Assembly: GCA_020186115.1 (NCBI GenBank) | Contig: WSYJ01000186.1 | Span: 744,001 to 808,000, forward strand | Source: Histomonas meleagridis | Lineage: Eukaryota > Parabasalia > Tritrichomonadida > Dientamoebidae | DNA length: 64,000 nt | Direction of reading: 5' to 3' | Shown here: in pieces, positions 51,401-59,667 of the stretch | Position numbering within the stretch: position 1 is the first letter of the stretch | Layout: every line of letters begins with the position of its first letter | Notes under the pieces: generated by a model | What the model was told of the DNA's origin: nothing | Seen by the model: the letters and a program-made list of their open reading frames with translations, nothing else | Databases searched by the model: none | Position numbers and translations under genes: made by a program

Positions 51401-52188
51401 GCATGTTCAATTAAAAGGTTTATTAAATTTTGATTCAATGTAAAGAGTTTGTATTGGATGTGAAATAAAAAACGTAGAAAACGCATAGGACCATGACAAT
51501 TAATGTTATTATTGGATTTGACATATGAGAGACATGAGTTGTAAGCTTTGGAGAGAATAATTTTATTGGAATATTCAGAAATATATCGAAATTGAAATTC
51601 AAGAATTTTTGTTGAGAGAATTCGTATGTCATAATCTGAATTACAACAAAGGGAAAATAAGGACGGGAAAACATTTGCTGTATTATGCGTAATATCAATT
51701 GTTGGATAAAACCGTTTTGCTTGATTTAAAATTAAAAGACTACTAAACCAATGTTGTTCATAGCCTTCTTCTTGAACCCATTGAAATGCAATTTGTACCG
51801 GAGTTTTAAATAATGAGGCTCCTTCTGAATTTTCTTGTGCAATCCATCTTAAAACTTGCGTTGTAGCTTTTAATATTATGGCTTCCCCTGATTGAAGATC
51901 AATCATTGGATCCCAAAGTGACTTTATTTGATCAATGTCTCTTTGAAAAAAATGCAAAAGTGAAATCATCATAAGCATATTCATTCGACTTTTTATTGAA
52001 GAAGATGCTTGGTATGTTTTGATTTGTAGCTCCCATGATTCAAATGTAGTTTGAAGTTCTTGTTCTGTTTGAAGAAATAATTTGGGTCCCAATGCTGAAA
52101 TTAATGGATTACGATTTTTTTTCCAAGTTGAGTAACCAAGGTTTATATCGTAATCAATTGAAGAAACAATGGTTCTAACTTGTTGCAT
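45475..52188 (-). CDS. TOR: Target of rapamycin (TOR) kinase
   Basis: 2237 aa, full-length. About 1200 residues of HEAT repeats are followed by the FAT region (EWSIIKKFEPEFYKM...YFAWAFYNSGEYEKAEEIV), an FRB-like helical bundle (about 1775-1860), the PIKK kinase and the C-terminal FATC (MLIKEAINPENYIRHYAGWCPYW), which is diagnostic for TOR. Catalytic GLGDRHPSNIM and IHIDFGDSFEVA are intact. TOR couples nutrients to growth in TORC1/TORC2. In the FRB, W1782 and W1850 are retained, but the position of human Ser2035 reads Leu1790 and several rapamycin-contact aromatics are replaced. The frame is uninterrupted over 6.7 kb. An AACGGTC box lies 47 nt upstream. Confidence 0.95.
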   Translation of the reverse strand: MQQVRTIVSSIDYDINLGYSTWKKNRNPLISALGPKLFLQTEQELQTTFESWELQIKTYQASSSIKSRMNMLMMISLLHFFQRDIDQIKSLWDPMIDLQSGEAIILKATTQVLRWIAQENSEGASLFKTPVQIAFQWVQEEGYEQHWFSSLLILNQAKRFYPTIDITHNTANVFPSLFSLCCNSDYDIRILSTKILEFQFRYISEYSNKIILSKAYNSCLSYVKSNNNINCHGPMRFLRFLFHIQYKLFTLNQNLINLLIEHAVNDYQPLSIESFKFLFNIAKAFKIIFNHHQINQIIEELILKCPNPNNPHPYYHILGKFIHVFHSDINIIPLVQFCEKQINTSNSMDQCQFSFCILTHILDECPNTEISTTIFTKVFSFDEYIQFLHRLKPIPKQTIEELHKFIDKNLSPESSSNDNIWALKFINEFATTLFSSSKELYEKVIPLKEVTEENVKLHLVKCLAHVDTSESLHFLVFLTQYDPWPRVRYEALNAISHTKALAFMPDINQTLNDSSFKVRRYALEVFSDAIKCNPLDFYTEITACVEHVLSSIQSLSNAKIRSKIASLLPVIVTHYSDLLKEFIPNIVVICLDQLKATKPIKTNRPSFLTSQVFDISSIKHRDNYRDPNSFLFNLNERKINEPKRYMVFQVQNEKYVNSRDGYLLQTFACLGQLIIPYLDYVLLAFYNIFSARNSPQLLITAANSLTKIVSSLTPGLNLRLYYPEIIPVLLNHLKKTQSKDVAVSIIELLGTSCDTLSFTKNNLITKNDINLNELSVDLKNPSFFTNFVLSHLLPYLSTPSIHLYDTITKVFSCSPKSAGKFMDKIIPMFLRGIESNKGKIREKLFGQLELISIKCPIETLQFMPSIIKTLVKHISETSCIKLYASFSYCFMGSFIPFVSSLYLPALNHFNTDDSMYFKYLMKFCTFAVIFQSQPFCQFIDAFETQKIQPMQVKFVANALICLMQSMDLRAYQSRISHLTFRLFQIDKGNKIIELIYNLAICTSIPFSVINNYFTSTKFKSPHINELNKLMSSNIRSLSDAKFIKLRPPKFKPSINENIEIPIKHEFFNDLEIPSELNMVQWLDNLSRKLIKQSPSPVIRSCIHFANSQSNFRNILFPIAFLSCYKESNENDRKKFSNIIESILKNHTHIDQTILSLAEIADRAFIPLYISNYDLANCFESRPFSLYLLQKELRNNPTDHKVIEKLLSLNTSLGQIATAEGMLNFYSLDRNNKAKWHELLRDWVKALKYYEVNDSTLVGRIRCHAHLEQWSIIKKFEPEFYKMSDKDRASTARYFAWAFYNSGEYEKAEEIVSKFPKQLSLNDAIFNAVFKIFTCKFDEAKEIIDSGFSILARAKTEFSSGDINRANVNLSYAQLFVELKETLQMKKNPNEINHNEFLNKRLKGFKRNSDNWIKLMQIRNVALFPTDSNLEAYLKMISVLRNERKWSLLDIYFERFFSKIFSFDVEFSRAKIKWAQGKHENAANIIRSIITMLNSLQSNNLNLFVNSIPDTIFPLFYSNLINQEKFKTIFPKENKFNSIQEMKKFLLQKNSFSNEILDIIKNMLNINQINKRFKSKMYRTLGSILLSNAPTKIKSLIKITKLFKLSQENNESDAKVWLGWAHSNAVLSELTHEDKYSFNAVDGFLKGAKIRTTSTLEYLCQMFAIFFRIHDSSNIPTQLIKELFSLPSNILKQIIPQIIVHINHPDPRFKDIVHKILYNYGKDHFQHLFFQINIYKFSKNVEKAKFSNELIENLAYGNEEIKKDAEIFVDGMMKAAITCFEQWINTLHNALHAQNEGQIDLMNNILETQFIKYQNPQNDLDKLFIRIHGKRINECYNLFVENSTESMNKMWKIFKELYELLSEQIKRLDLILLPKVSNELAKKRGFAICIPGMEDTNEKIDYIESALQVLNTQQHPRCIIIVTNTGQKMKFLLKGNEDLRLDKRVMQFFTLINSLLNHTRITREYEATIVEYSIVPIAPNVGIIQWITGADTLHQIICEMRDLKDISQTAEFDILSEFNGGLSSCLNNLQKLEAFYVVDEKIKATEIRDFLWTRAPNAAVWFHRCSLFCITTALMSMIGYIIGLGDRHPSNIMIQRETGKVIHIDFGDSFEVAINRENYPEKVPFRLTRMIVNALDGPGYGLFRKACEDIMWVLRDNRGSLVALLEIFIHEPLEDVLYEEKYHQSPNYILERVSLKLMGKEIEDKKDMNVETQVDMLIKEAINPENYIRHYAGWCPYW

Positions 52189-52234
52189 TTTAAAATTTTA
52201 TATTTTTGGTGACTTGACGAAACAAACTTTATAA

Positions 52235-52240
52235 AACGGT
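52235..52240. promoter_or_regulatory. AACGGTCGC box upstream of TOR
   Basis: AAAACGGTCGC on the plus strand (antisense to TOR), 47 nt from the ATG at 52188. A second ACCGTTTT lies about 205 nt upstream of that ATG. Confidence 0.5.
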
Positions 52241-53304
52241 CGCTTAGAAATTTAATCAACATTCAAAAGTGTCAAAAATAACCGGTTGAATTTGTTTTTA
52301 TAAGACGCTATAAAAAGGTTTATAGATAGTGTACAGTTTCTTATATGAACTTTTATTAAAACTCTTTCATGAAATATATAATTGCTCATTTGGAACCGTT
52401 TTAATAATTAAGCAAATAAATTCATCAAATCATAAAAAATAAACAAGGTGTGCTTCATCCAAACTTAGGAATATCTTCAACACCACTAACAAAACATTTA
52501 TACATGGTTTATCATGTGGTAATTTGTTTCTGAATGAAAAATGCATATTCGAGAAGCTATTTAGGAGGTTCAAGCTTAGAGGCTTTTATACTTATTTACC
52601 ATTTATCTATTTAAAATGATATTACTATTTAAACTAAAAACTTCAAGGATATCATTTTCCTTCCAATAACAATTTTTGAATTTTTCTTAATAGGAAACGC
52701 TCAGAAAGTGGCATATTAACGTACTTCCAATAAGTGACAAGTTTTGTAAGCTTTACATAATACTAGAAACGATAACAGCCCAAAGAACGTTTATATGATA
52801 ATTTTTATAAACAAATCAATTATAGGACCTTGGCAGGGTTCTTTATCGGTTTGTGAAACAAAAATATGAAACATTTTTCATTACAAGCAAAATAGGCAAT
52901 TAATAAATTTATTTTTGTTTAAAAATTACTTTCAGTGAAATGATATTAATTTTTTTGGTATATATATATAGATAACAATATGTTCACTTATAGATGCTTA
53001 GAGCATTTCCAAGCTGTGTAATTGATTTATAATTAATACATGTGTATATTTTCATTTTTGCATAAAAAACTATTTGTGTTAATTTTGCTCCAAAATTATT
53101 TATGATTTTTATATTTGAATTTATATACAATAAAAGAATATTATATGTAAAAGCATTTTCTTGAGCGTGCTTCACGACAAAACATTCAAATTTGTGTTAT
53201 AGTTGCTGAATTCTTCATATTGGATATTGAGCTGGATCCTATCAGAACATTATCGAATATAAATTAACGTAGGCGTAAATTTTTGTTTTTATTGTTTCCA
53301 TTTT
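52241..53304. other. Intergenic region, no gene recognised
   Basis: Mostly AT-rich. On the minus strand near 52460-52530 a short stretch translates to CFVSGVEDIPKFG between stops, possibly a gene scrap. Two TTCCAATAA words occur near 52662 and 52727. Nothing firm. Confidence 0.35.
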
Positions 53305-53309
53305 TCAGC

Positions 53310-54491
53310 TTTAAAGCGCTTTCCTGAATATGTAAATCAAACAGGAGGATCATGGATGCCAGATGGGAATCGTTTTATTAGTAACTCGCGTGTTCTAGCA
53401 GTGATTCTTCATTTAAAAGCAAATTCAATCAACACAAATTTTCGAGATCAAGGATTTGGTATTCATCCAAACACTATTGAAGAAATGCTATAATCCTTTC
53501 CTGATATTCCCGATGTTAGTCATTGGAAGATCCGTTATCATTTAACAGTAGACTTTTCTGATCAAACTACTTTTGCAGAAGCAAAAAAGTTTAAATTATC
53601 AATTTTTTCTGCGCCAAGCCCTCAAGTATCGTTTTTATTTTACATCTCACACATCCTTTACAGGTCATTCTTTCGTACTGGCAACAGTGGATATGAAACA
53701 ATATCAAACAATCAAACTCGATTCACATATTAATGACAAGTCAGAATGGTTCACAAGTTTAATCACATCATTAGCGATCACATGGAAAAATGATATATCA
53801 CAACAACCTAAAGTTTCATTAGATGTATTTATCAAATATTTATTTGATGGTCAAACGATGTTAACAGATGAAGAGAAAATGCAAATCAAAATGAATCTTT
53901 TATACATCTTTAAATCGAACAAAAACATATATCAAAACAACGATCGCTTTATGTTTTCATCGTTTGTATATTTCTTTTTATGCTATGGATGTGTTGAAGA
54001 TTTATTACAAATGTTAAAAGAAGTCACATCATTTATTACAAAATGATACGACGAAAATCAAATTTGTTCATTGGTTTTCACCCTGTCAAAACATTGATTC
54101 AAGAATTAAAAATGCCGACAATTGTCATTGATATCATTGGATGATATGTGTTACTGATATCCCAAACATATATTCATTACATTATAAAACTGATAACATA
54201 TACATATATATATATCATAACCCAATGACATCAAATCAACTCGAGTTTAAAGAAGGCTTTAAATACCCACCAACTTTGCATTACTTGTTGAAAAACATTT
54301 TGCTTTTGGATTTGGAACAGAAGAAATCAATGGAAGCGCAAAAAAGACCAGTCATGTTGAAATTCGCAGATGATAAAGCAATGCGTAACATGAAATGCTC
54401 AGGTGATATAAGAGTGGACGGTATCTTTCGTGAAAGTAGTAAATATAATACAAAGTGGTTCAAGTTTTTCGATAATTCATTTGTATTTTGA
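53310..54491 (+). pseudogene. Decayed initiator-binding (IBP39-like) paralogue
   Basis: The opening frame reads LKRFPEYVNQTGGSWMPDGNRFISNSRVLAVILHLKANSINTNFRDQGFGIHPNTIEEML, then an in-frame TAA, then FPDIPDVSHWKIRYH. The NSRVLAVILHLKANSINTNFRDQGF segment aligns with NTRQLRILTSKCKSSINAMLQGIGY of the intact IBD gene at 41.5 kb, and HWKIR with KWTIR. Later frames (53573-54046, 54200-54491) encode a conserved-looking second domain (SEWFTSLITSLAITWKNDISQQPKVSLDVFIKYLF; KRPVMLKFADDKAMRNMKCSGDIRVDGIFRESSKYNTKWFKFFD), plausibly the former C-terminal domain. There is no ATG at the head, and several frame changes and stops are present. Confidence 0.65.
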
Positions 54492-54641
54492 TCTAAAAGT
54501 TTTCTCTTTTTTGTATGACTTTATTAAAAATATAAATAAAAATGAGTTCAACAATATGAATACTAAAAATATTTAATTATTTTATTTGAGATTTATTTTA
54601 TTAGTTCGATGTTTCAAAATAACTTTTGAAAATTATTTTGG

Positions 54642-55039
54642 GCAACACTAATAATAGCATCTAAATATATTTATACAGAAATAGTTAAATTACTTCTTGA
54701 ACAAAAAGAAATTGATGTTAATGCTAAAAATAAAATTTATTTTGATAATTTTATATTTCAAGATAATGTTTGGAAATTATTCAAATAATTTGAAACAGCC
54801 CTTATGCATGCATCCGAAAATGGTTATACATAAATAGTTAAATTACTTCTTGAACATGAAAGAATAGATATTTATGCTAAAGATATTTATTAGCTCTATA
54901 TTTTATTTATTTTGAAAATTTTGTACTTCATAAAAAAATTGGAAATTATTTAAATTATTATTTTTCAGAACTTGTTTGGGCATCCGAAGAATCAGCTAAT
55001 TTGATTATACAGAAAAGTAAACAGTGTGATGTTGAATGA
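54642..55039 (+). pseudogene. Ankyrin-array relic with 170-bp spacing
   Basis: Three ankyrin blocks: TLIIASKYIYTEIVKLLLEQKEIDVNAK, TALMHASENGYT*IVKLLLEHERIDIYAK, then SELVWAS. Spacers are of the same type as at 33-35 kb, including TTTGGAAATTATTCAAATAATTTGAAACAG. First-codon positions are 54642, 54795 and 54965, so one period is 170 and the other 153 (a 17-nt shorter spacer). A TAA replaces a Glu codon in the second block. No upstream gene body is attached, so this is a fragment. Confidence 0.75.
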
Positions 55040-55285
55040 AAAAGCATGTATTGTATCATAAAGAATTAGTTTGTTTATTAAATTTTTGTCGTTTTCTTTT
55101 TATAAAACATTAAAAATAAAGTAAAAATTTGATGTAAAACCAAATTGGTTATTGGTTAGTATTTATAACTTAATTATTATCAAAAATAAAGTTGAATTTA
55201 CCTTGAAGAATACAAACGAAAAAAGAACGATAGTAAATTTAGTAAATGTTTTAGTAAATTAATAGAACGATATAAACCGCTCACG

Positions 55286-55291
55286 ACCGTT
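55286..55291 (-). promoter_or_regulatory. AACGGTCGT box upstream of IFT20
   Basis: AAACGGTCGTG on the minus strand, 34 nt before the ATG at 55325. Confidence 0.5.
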
Positions 55292-55324
55292 TAATTCATG
55301 AAAAAAATTCGTTAATTAGAAAAA

Positions 55325-55714
55325 ATGGATGCAGGACAAAAAGTTCTCTTTGATCAAGAAAATAATTATAGGCTAAAAGTAATTGAACCTGAACAATTCA
55401 AAGAAACACTTAAGCTTAAAGATGTCTGCGATAAGTTTCCAGGAGAAGTAAATGAATTTATGAATTCAGTTAAAGAATTTTTGGCTTTTATGGAAACGCA
55501 AAGCAAAAGAGTAGAAGATCAAAAGCTCTTGTCTATTGCATTACGAAACCTTGTGAACGAAGAAATTGAATCTCGAAAGCAAAAGAAGATCGATCTTCAA
55601 AGTGAGATCGAATCAAAACAAAAATATCTTGAACGGCTCAATTCAGAAATACATAGCTTTGAAGAGTACGATCGACAATTGGCTGAAAATACAGAAAAAT
55701 TATCAATGATTTAA
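55325..55714 (+). CDS. IFT20: Intraflagellar transport protein IFT20
   Basis: 129 aa, very close to the 132-aa animal protein. The whole chain is a coiled coil with recognisable IFT20 landmarks: FDQENNYRLKVIEPEQFKETLKLKDVCDKFPGEVNEFMNSVKEFL near the N-terminus and IALRNLVNEEIESRKQKKIDLQSEIESKQKYLERLNSEI, matching [40 protein letters not shown] of human IFT20. IFT20 is the small IFT-B subunit that links Golgi-derived vesicles to flagellar assembly, in keeping with a flagellated host. No enzymatic motif. Confidence 0.82.
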   Translation: MDAGQKVLFDQENNYRLKVIEPEQFKETLKLKDVCDKFPGEVNEFMNSVKEFLAFMETQSKRVEDQKLLSIALRNLVNEEIESRKQKKIDLQSEIESKQKYLERLNSEIHSFEEYDRQLAENTEKLSMI

Positions 55715-56352
55715 TAAACATTTAAATAAAAAGTTAACCATTTGTTCCGCAATTTATATTGTTTTTCTCTTATGTTTTTTCATGAAAAAAGTTATGTATA
55801 TATACAATAGTCAAATAAATTTAATTAAAGGAAACCCATCTTAAAAACAAAATTGAGTTCAGTGGCTAAAATAAGGGATAATGTGAGTAACAAATCAAGT
55901 ATTTGAGCAAAAGACAGACAAGGTGAGACGTTCCGGATGACGCTGGGTTTCACTTACCAAAATTCTTTTCATACACAATTTTCCGATTGTTTCAACCTAC
56001 TTTTGATTCAAAAAGTTTTTTTCAATAGTGTTGTGTTCATTAACGTTTTTTAACATCTGCACTTTATTGAAAAATTTGAACAATGAAATCTTTATTTCAA
56101 CGTTTTTTTTTGGAATAAAATTTGTTTCTGAATTGCCTTGTCCTTTGAATGAATGTTGTTCAGAAAGTTTCATGGATATGTTCATAGCGATGCCTCCCAA
56201 AAAAAAATTCTGTGAAGAGCATTGAAACAGTTTGGAAGGTATTCACTGAAGGGTATTGAAAAAATATCTTTACCTAACACAATAATCTGACTTTTTCAGA
56301 AGGAGCCGGTTCCCACTTTCTTCTTATCCGATTGTTTCCTAAAATCTCACTT
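55715..56352. other. Intergenic DNA
   Basis: AT-rich with short meaningless open frames. CCTAACACAATAATC...TTTTTCAG at 56274-56300 loosely recalls a 3' splice region, but no donor is evident. Confidence 0.35.
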
Positions 56353-56922
56353 ATGCTCCAGATCAAAAAAACGCATGAGCCACAAAAAGTAAGGTGGACT
56401 GAGGAAGAGGATGAAATGTTAAGAAGGAGTGTACAAAAACATGGTCCAACAAATTGGAAACGAATAGCTGAAGAACTTCCCAATCGAAATGGAAAGCAAT
56501 GCAGAGAAAGGTGGGTTAACCAAATCACACCTGGTATCAACAAAAATGATTGGAATTACCAAGAAGATTTGTTGCTTGTCAAAATGTCAAATATTTATGG
56601 ACATAAATGGTCCACCATCTCAAAGTATTTTTCAGGAAGGTCAGTTAACGCAATAAAAAATAGATGGACTTGGATTAATAGACATTCTGGATACGTCATC
56701 AGTTTGTATCATGCTATTAATACTGGCACTGCTATTCAAGCAGGTAACCAGATCGTTTTAAATTCGTTTAACCCTGAACAAGAATTAATTTTCAGAGAAA
56801 TCCAAAATGAGAATGAACAAACTCTTTCATTAAAACCAGGAAGAATAATATTTCCACAACTTGCAGACAAAATAGATTTCAAGCCAGATCAATTCCAAAA
56901 ATTATTAGAAAATGTCAACTAG
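56353..56922 (+). CDS. R2R3-type Myb DNA-binding protein
   Basis: 189 aa from ATG 56353 (MLQIKKTHEPQKVRW). Two Myb repeats: R2 KVRWTEEEDEMLRRSVQKHGPTNWKRIAEELPNRNGKQCRERWVNQI (about 12-58) and R3 NDWNYQEDLLLVKMSNIYGHKWSTISKYFSGRSVNAIKNRWTWI (about 65-108). The regularly spaced Trp residues are mostly kept. Trichomonad Mybs of this size regulate transcription by binding promoter elements. The tail (about 80 aa) has no known domain. TCACTTATG places a possible initiator only 4 nt before the ATG. It ends in TAG. Whether it binds the AACGGT box of this window is an open inference. Confidence 0.88.
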   Translation: MLQIKKTHEPQKVRWTEEEDEMLRRSVQKHGPTNWKRIAEELPNRNGKQCRERWVNQITPGINKNDWNYQEDLLLVKMSNIYGHKWSTISKYFSGRSVNAIKNRWTWINRHSGYVISLYHAINTGTAIQAGNQIVLNSFNPEQELIFREIQNENEQTLSLKPGRIIFPQLADKIDFKPDQFQKLLENVN

Positions 56923-57081
56923 AGTTTCACCCCTAACATTTCTAGATAATAAAAAATGATAAAGCATACAATAGCTGTTTCTTCTTTAGCTGTGGATTTG
57001 ATTATTTTCCGTCGTGTTGGAAGTCGGACTTTCGTTCGACCAAAATTTGAGCTTTCATACAAAAGTGCCACTTTTTGACAA

Positions 57082-57366
57082 ATGGAAGAAAAGAAAAACA
57101 AGAAAGAATTCCCAGCATTTCTTGCTGCTATAGGGATTCCTTTGTTATGGGTAATTTTGTATGCTTTTTCAAGAAGGAAAAGATCTATTTGTATCCAACA
57201 ATACGGAATCGATGAATGCAAACCTTCAAGAATATCATACATCTTCCTTTGTTTCGCAATTTGCATTGCACTTTACGGAATCATCAAAATCCGCAATGGA
57301 AAAGAAAAGGAAGAGGAAAAGAAAGAAGAAAAGCCAAAGGAAGAGGAAAAGGAAAAAGCAGAATAA
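57082..57366 (+). CDS. Small two-pass membrane protein
   Basis: 94 aa: charged N-terminus, TM1 PAFLAAIGIPLLWVILYAF, a short Cys-containing loop (SICIQQYGIDECK), TM2 ISYIFLCFAICIALYGIIKI, then a Lys/Glu-rich tail (KEKEEEKKEEKPKEEEKEK). No family recognised; the layout resembles small ER or Golgi membrane proteins. CCACTTTTTGACA directly upstream could hold the initiator. Confidence 0.6.
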   Translation: MEEKKNKKEFPAFLAAIGIPLLWVILYAFSRRKRSICIQQYGIDECKPSRISYIFLCFAICIALYGIIKIRNGKEKEEEKKEEKPKEEEKEKAE

Positions 57367-57806
57367 ATTCAAAGAGCCTTTTAAAGAAGAAGGAAACCAC
57401 ATCTTAGCAGTAAGGAACTAAACAGTCTATGTATATCTTTATTTTGGTTTTCAGAATTCATTAAATTGACTTCCAAAATTGGAAAAAATATTTCAAGAAT
57501 TTTTCTAATTTATTAGTTTTTCACAATTACATTATAAAACTCTTTTTTACATATAGAGGAAAATATTCAATTTAATGTGAATCATGGAATTGTAAAATAC
57601 CAAAAGTTGTACTGGCTATAACCAATCCAAACAAAATAAGTTAGCCTTTCATCAATGATAATTTGACTTAGTTCTTCTTTCATTTGCTGAATTTTTTGAT
57701 TATACAAAAATCATGATCAAAATATTTTAACCGATTTTTACACTGAAAATTCGTTATCGTTCATTGAAATCAAAAGTCACTTCATTTTCCTCTATTATAC
57801 AATGTT
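57367..57806. other. Convergent intergenic DNA
   Basis: AT-rich, between convergent genes; nothing recognised. Confidence 0.4.
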
Positions 57807-58586
57807 TTATTGAATTTTTTCTTTGCATTTAGGACACTCTTCATTTTGGGAAAGATATCGTGTTATACAATTTGAGTGGAAAAGATGTTGGCACTTTAAC
57901 TTAACGATTTTTTGGTTAGGTCGCATTGGCAATTTGCAAATACAGCAGATGTGCTTTTTAGCAAGTTCTGGCATAGAAAATGTGTAAAGCGATAAGTAGA
58001 TGATATCTGGACTGTGCGTACTTGGAATTTGTTCAGGTTTTGCACATATAATTCTCTTCTTACGATTCTTTGGAGATGGTGGAGTTGTTATTTTGGTTGT
58101 GTGTCCTGCTTTTTCAAGTTGCTCTTCAAGCATTTTATCAAGTTTCTGATCAATTAATCCTGTTCGTGGATCAACGCCTTCATCTATCATCTTCATAGCT
58201 TCTATCCAAGGATCCATTAGATCTTTTGTTGGACGAGCTGGCATGAGATATGTATGACATTTTGGACATTGACCTGGATAATCTGCTAACCAAAATTCTG
58301 CACAATAAGGACACTGCCAAACAGTGCGGTGATCATTTGGGTCATTGGGGTTCCTTCTTGGGCCCTTATATTCTGGGTCATCTTCTGGATGTACATATTG
58401 AGATAATTTTGGCCTTGGTTTTGCATTAGGCATTCGAACAATTTCTTGTGCCCATACTGGAGACTCAAATTCTGGTTCTGGTTTTTCATCTAACCCTTGC
58501 CATTCAGGGCGATTTTGGATTCTTTTGTTTTTTCTCATGTGACATGTGATATGAATTCCCAAATGGAGAAGCAACTTAAAAAACAT
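57807..58586 (-). CDS. RING-H2 protein with an additional zinc ribbon
   Basis: 259 aa. A central zinc ribbon WQCPYCAEFWLADYPGQCPKC (about residues 105-125) and a C-terminal RING-H2 CCICKLPMRPNQKIVKLKCQHLFHSNCITRYLSQNEECPKCK, with the C3H2C3 ligands in order. RING-H2 proteins are ubiquitin E3 ligases. The N-terminal 16 residues before a second ATG (58538) are hydrophobic and could be a signal or tail sequence; TCACTTG about 25 nt upstream of the first ATG favours the longer form. Substrate unknown. Confidence 0.78.
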   Translation of the reverse strand: MFFKLLLHLGIHITCHMRKNKRIQNRPEWQGLDEKPEPEFESPVWAQEIVRMPNAKPRPKLSQYVHPEDDPEYKGPRRNPNDPNDHRTVWQCPYCAEFWLADYPGQCPKCHTYLMPARPTKDLMDPWIEAMKMIDEGVDPRTGLIDQKLDKMLEEQLEKAGHTTKITTPPSPKNRKKRIICAKPEQIPSTHSPDIIYLSLYTFSMPELAKKHICCICKLPMRPNQKIVKLKCQHLFHSNCITRYLSQNEECPKCKEKIQ

Positions 58587-59162
58587 TTAAAAAAATTTTT
58601 TTACAAGTGATCATCCCCAAAAATTTTCTTATCTCTATTGATTTGAATGTAAGTAAGTGTTAACACTTAATTTTTATAAAAATGAGATGATTATTTTTTG
58701 ATCTTTTTTTAAAATCTAAAGGGAAATAAGTATAGAATAGATCATGTGATATAGCAACGAATTGCTGCTTGATATGAGACATTTAAATTAAACTGAATGA
58801 AAGTATGTATGATACATTTAAAAATACATCTATTTAGCGTCTTCATTAAATTTTTGAACAGTGAGTAATATTCGACATTTTGTTTTGGAAATTGATTTAA
58901 TTTTTTTAAAAAAAAAATATTATTATTTTGAGTTTTATATATTTTTTTTTAAAAAAATAAATAAAATTGTAATAACTACAATTTTTTGTATTATATAATT
59001 TTTAAATTTCTTCAACTCGAGAAGATATTTCCATTTTAAACTTGATCGTTATAAAATTCATAAACTTAATGACAGACACTCAATTTTACCTTTTCCACAG
59101 AAATTTCAAATGCATGGTCAATCTTTTTCAATTGTCCGACCAAAAGGTAATCACATCTTTTC
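58587..59162. other. AT-rich intergenic DNA with a 16-bp palindrome
   Basis: TAAGTGTTAACACTTA at 58654-58669 is a perfect 16-bp palindrome about 70 nt upstream of the RING-H2 gene start. The rest is A/T-rich with a long poly-A/T tract near 58900-58960. Confidence 0.5.
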
Positions 59163-59501
59163 ATGCAAGAAGGAGAAGCCGTCTACAAACTTGATCTTTA
59201 TGTTCCCACAACACACATCAAACAAGTCAAAGATGCTCTTGCTGCTGCTGGAGCTGGTAAAATCGGTAAATATGATTCATGCATGTGGACTACAAATGGA
59301 CTTGGTCAATTCCGCGCTCAAGTTGGCTCCCAACCATTCATCGGTGGAATTGGTGCTATTCACCATGTCGAAGAAGCTAAAATCGAATGCATTATCTACG
59401 AGTCAAACCTTAAGGATGCTATTAACGCAATGATCAAGGCTCATCCATATGAATGTCCATCCTTCCAATACTGGAAAATCAATGTTCAACCACCACAATA
59501 A
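59163..59501 (+). CDS. Stand-alone NIF3/YqfO-type domain protein
   Basis: 112 aa matching the CutA-like insert domain of the NIF3/YqfO family, which occurs alone in many bacteria: YKLDLYVPTTHIKQVKDALAAAGAGKIGKYDSCMWTTNGLGQFRAQVGSQPFIGGIGAIHHVEEAKIECIIYESNLKDAINAMIKAHPYECPSFQYWKI. The AGAGKIGxYDxCxW, GQFRxxxGxxPFIGxxG and AHPYExP signatures are all present. No catalytic role is established; a trimeric regulatory fold is expected. Its close likeness to bacterial single-domain forms suggests lateral acquisition. ATG 59163 sets the start directly before the domain. Confidence 0.85.
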   Translation: MQEGEAVYKLDLYVPTTHIKQVKDALAAAGAGKIGKYDSCMWTTNGLGQFRAQVGSQPFIGGIGAIHHVEEAKIECIIYESNLKDAINAMIKAHPYECPSFQYWKINVQPPQ

Positions 59502-59667
59502 ATTTTAATAAAAATTTTGGAAACGAACAATCTCAAAAAAATTCTTTATTTATCCATTTTTGCTATAATAGGATAAATTTTTTTTTTTTTTAGATTCCAA
59601 AGTTGGGTAAATAAATCGACAATTCCGCACAGGTCTTATTTTTGACGGTTAGAGCCTGAACCAGTTT

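Noticed and set aside
56274-56300. CCTAACACAATAATC...CAG as a 3' splice site for the Myb gene
   Set aside because: The distance from CTAAC to AG is too large for the trichomonad pattern, there is no GTATGT donor upstream, and an initiator-like word sits directly at the ATG.
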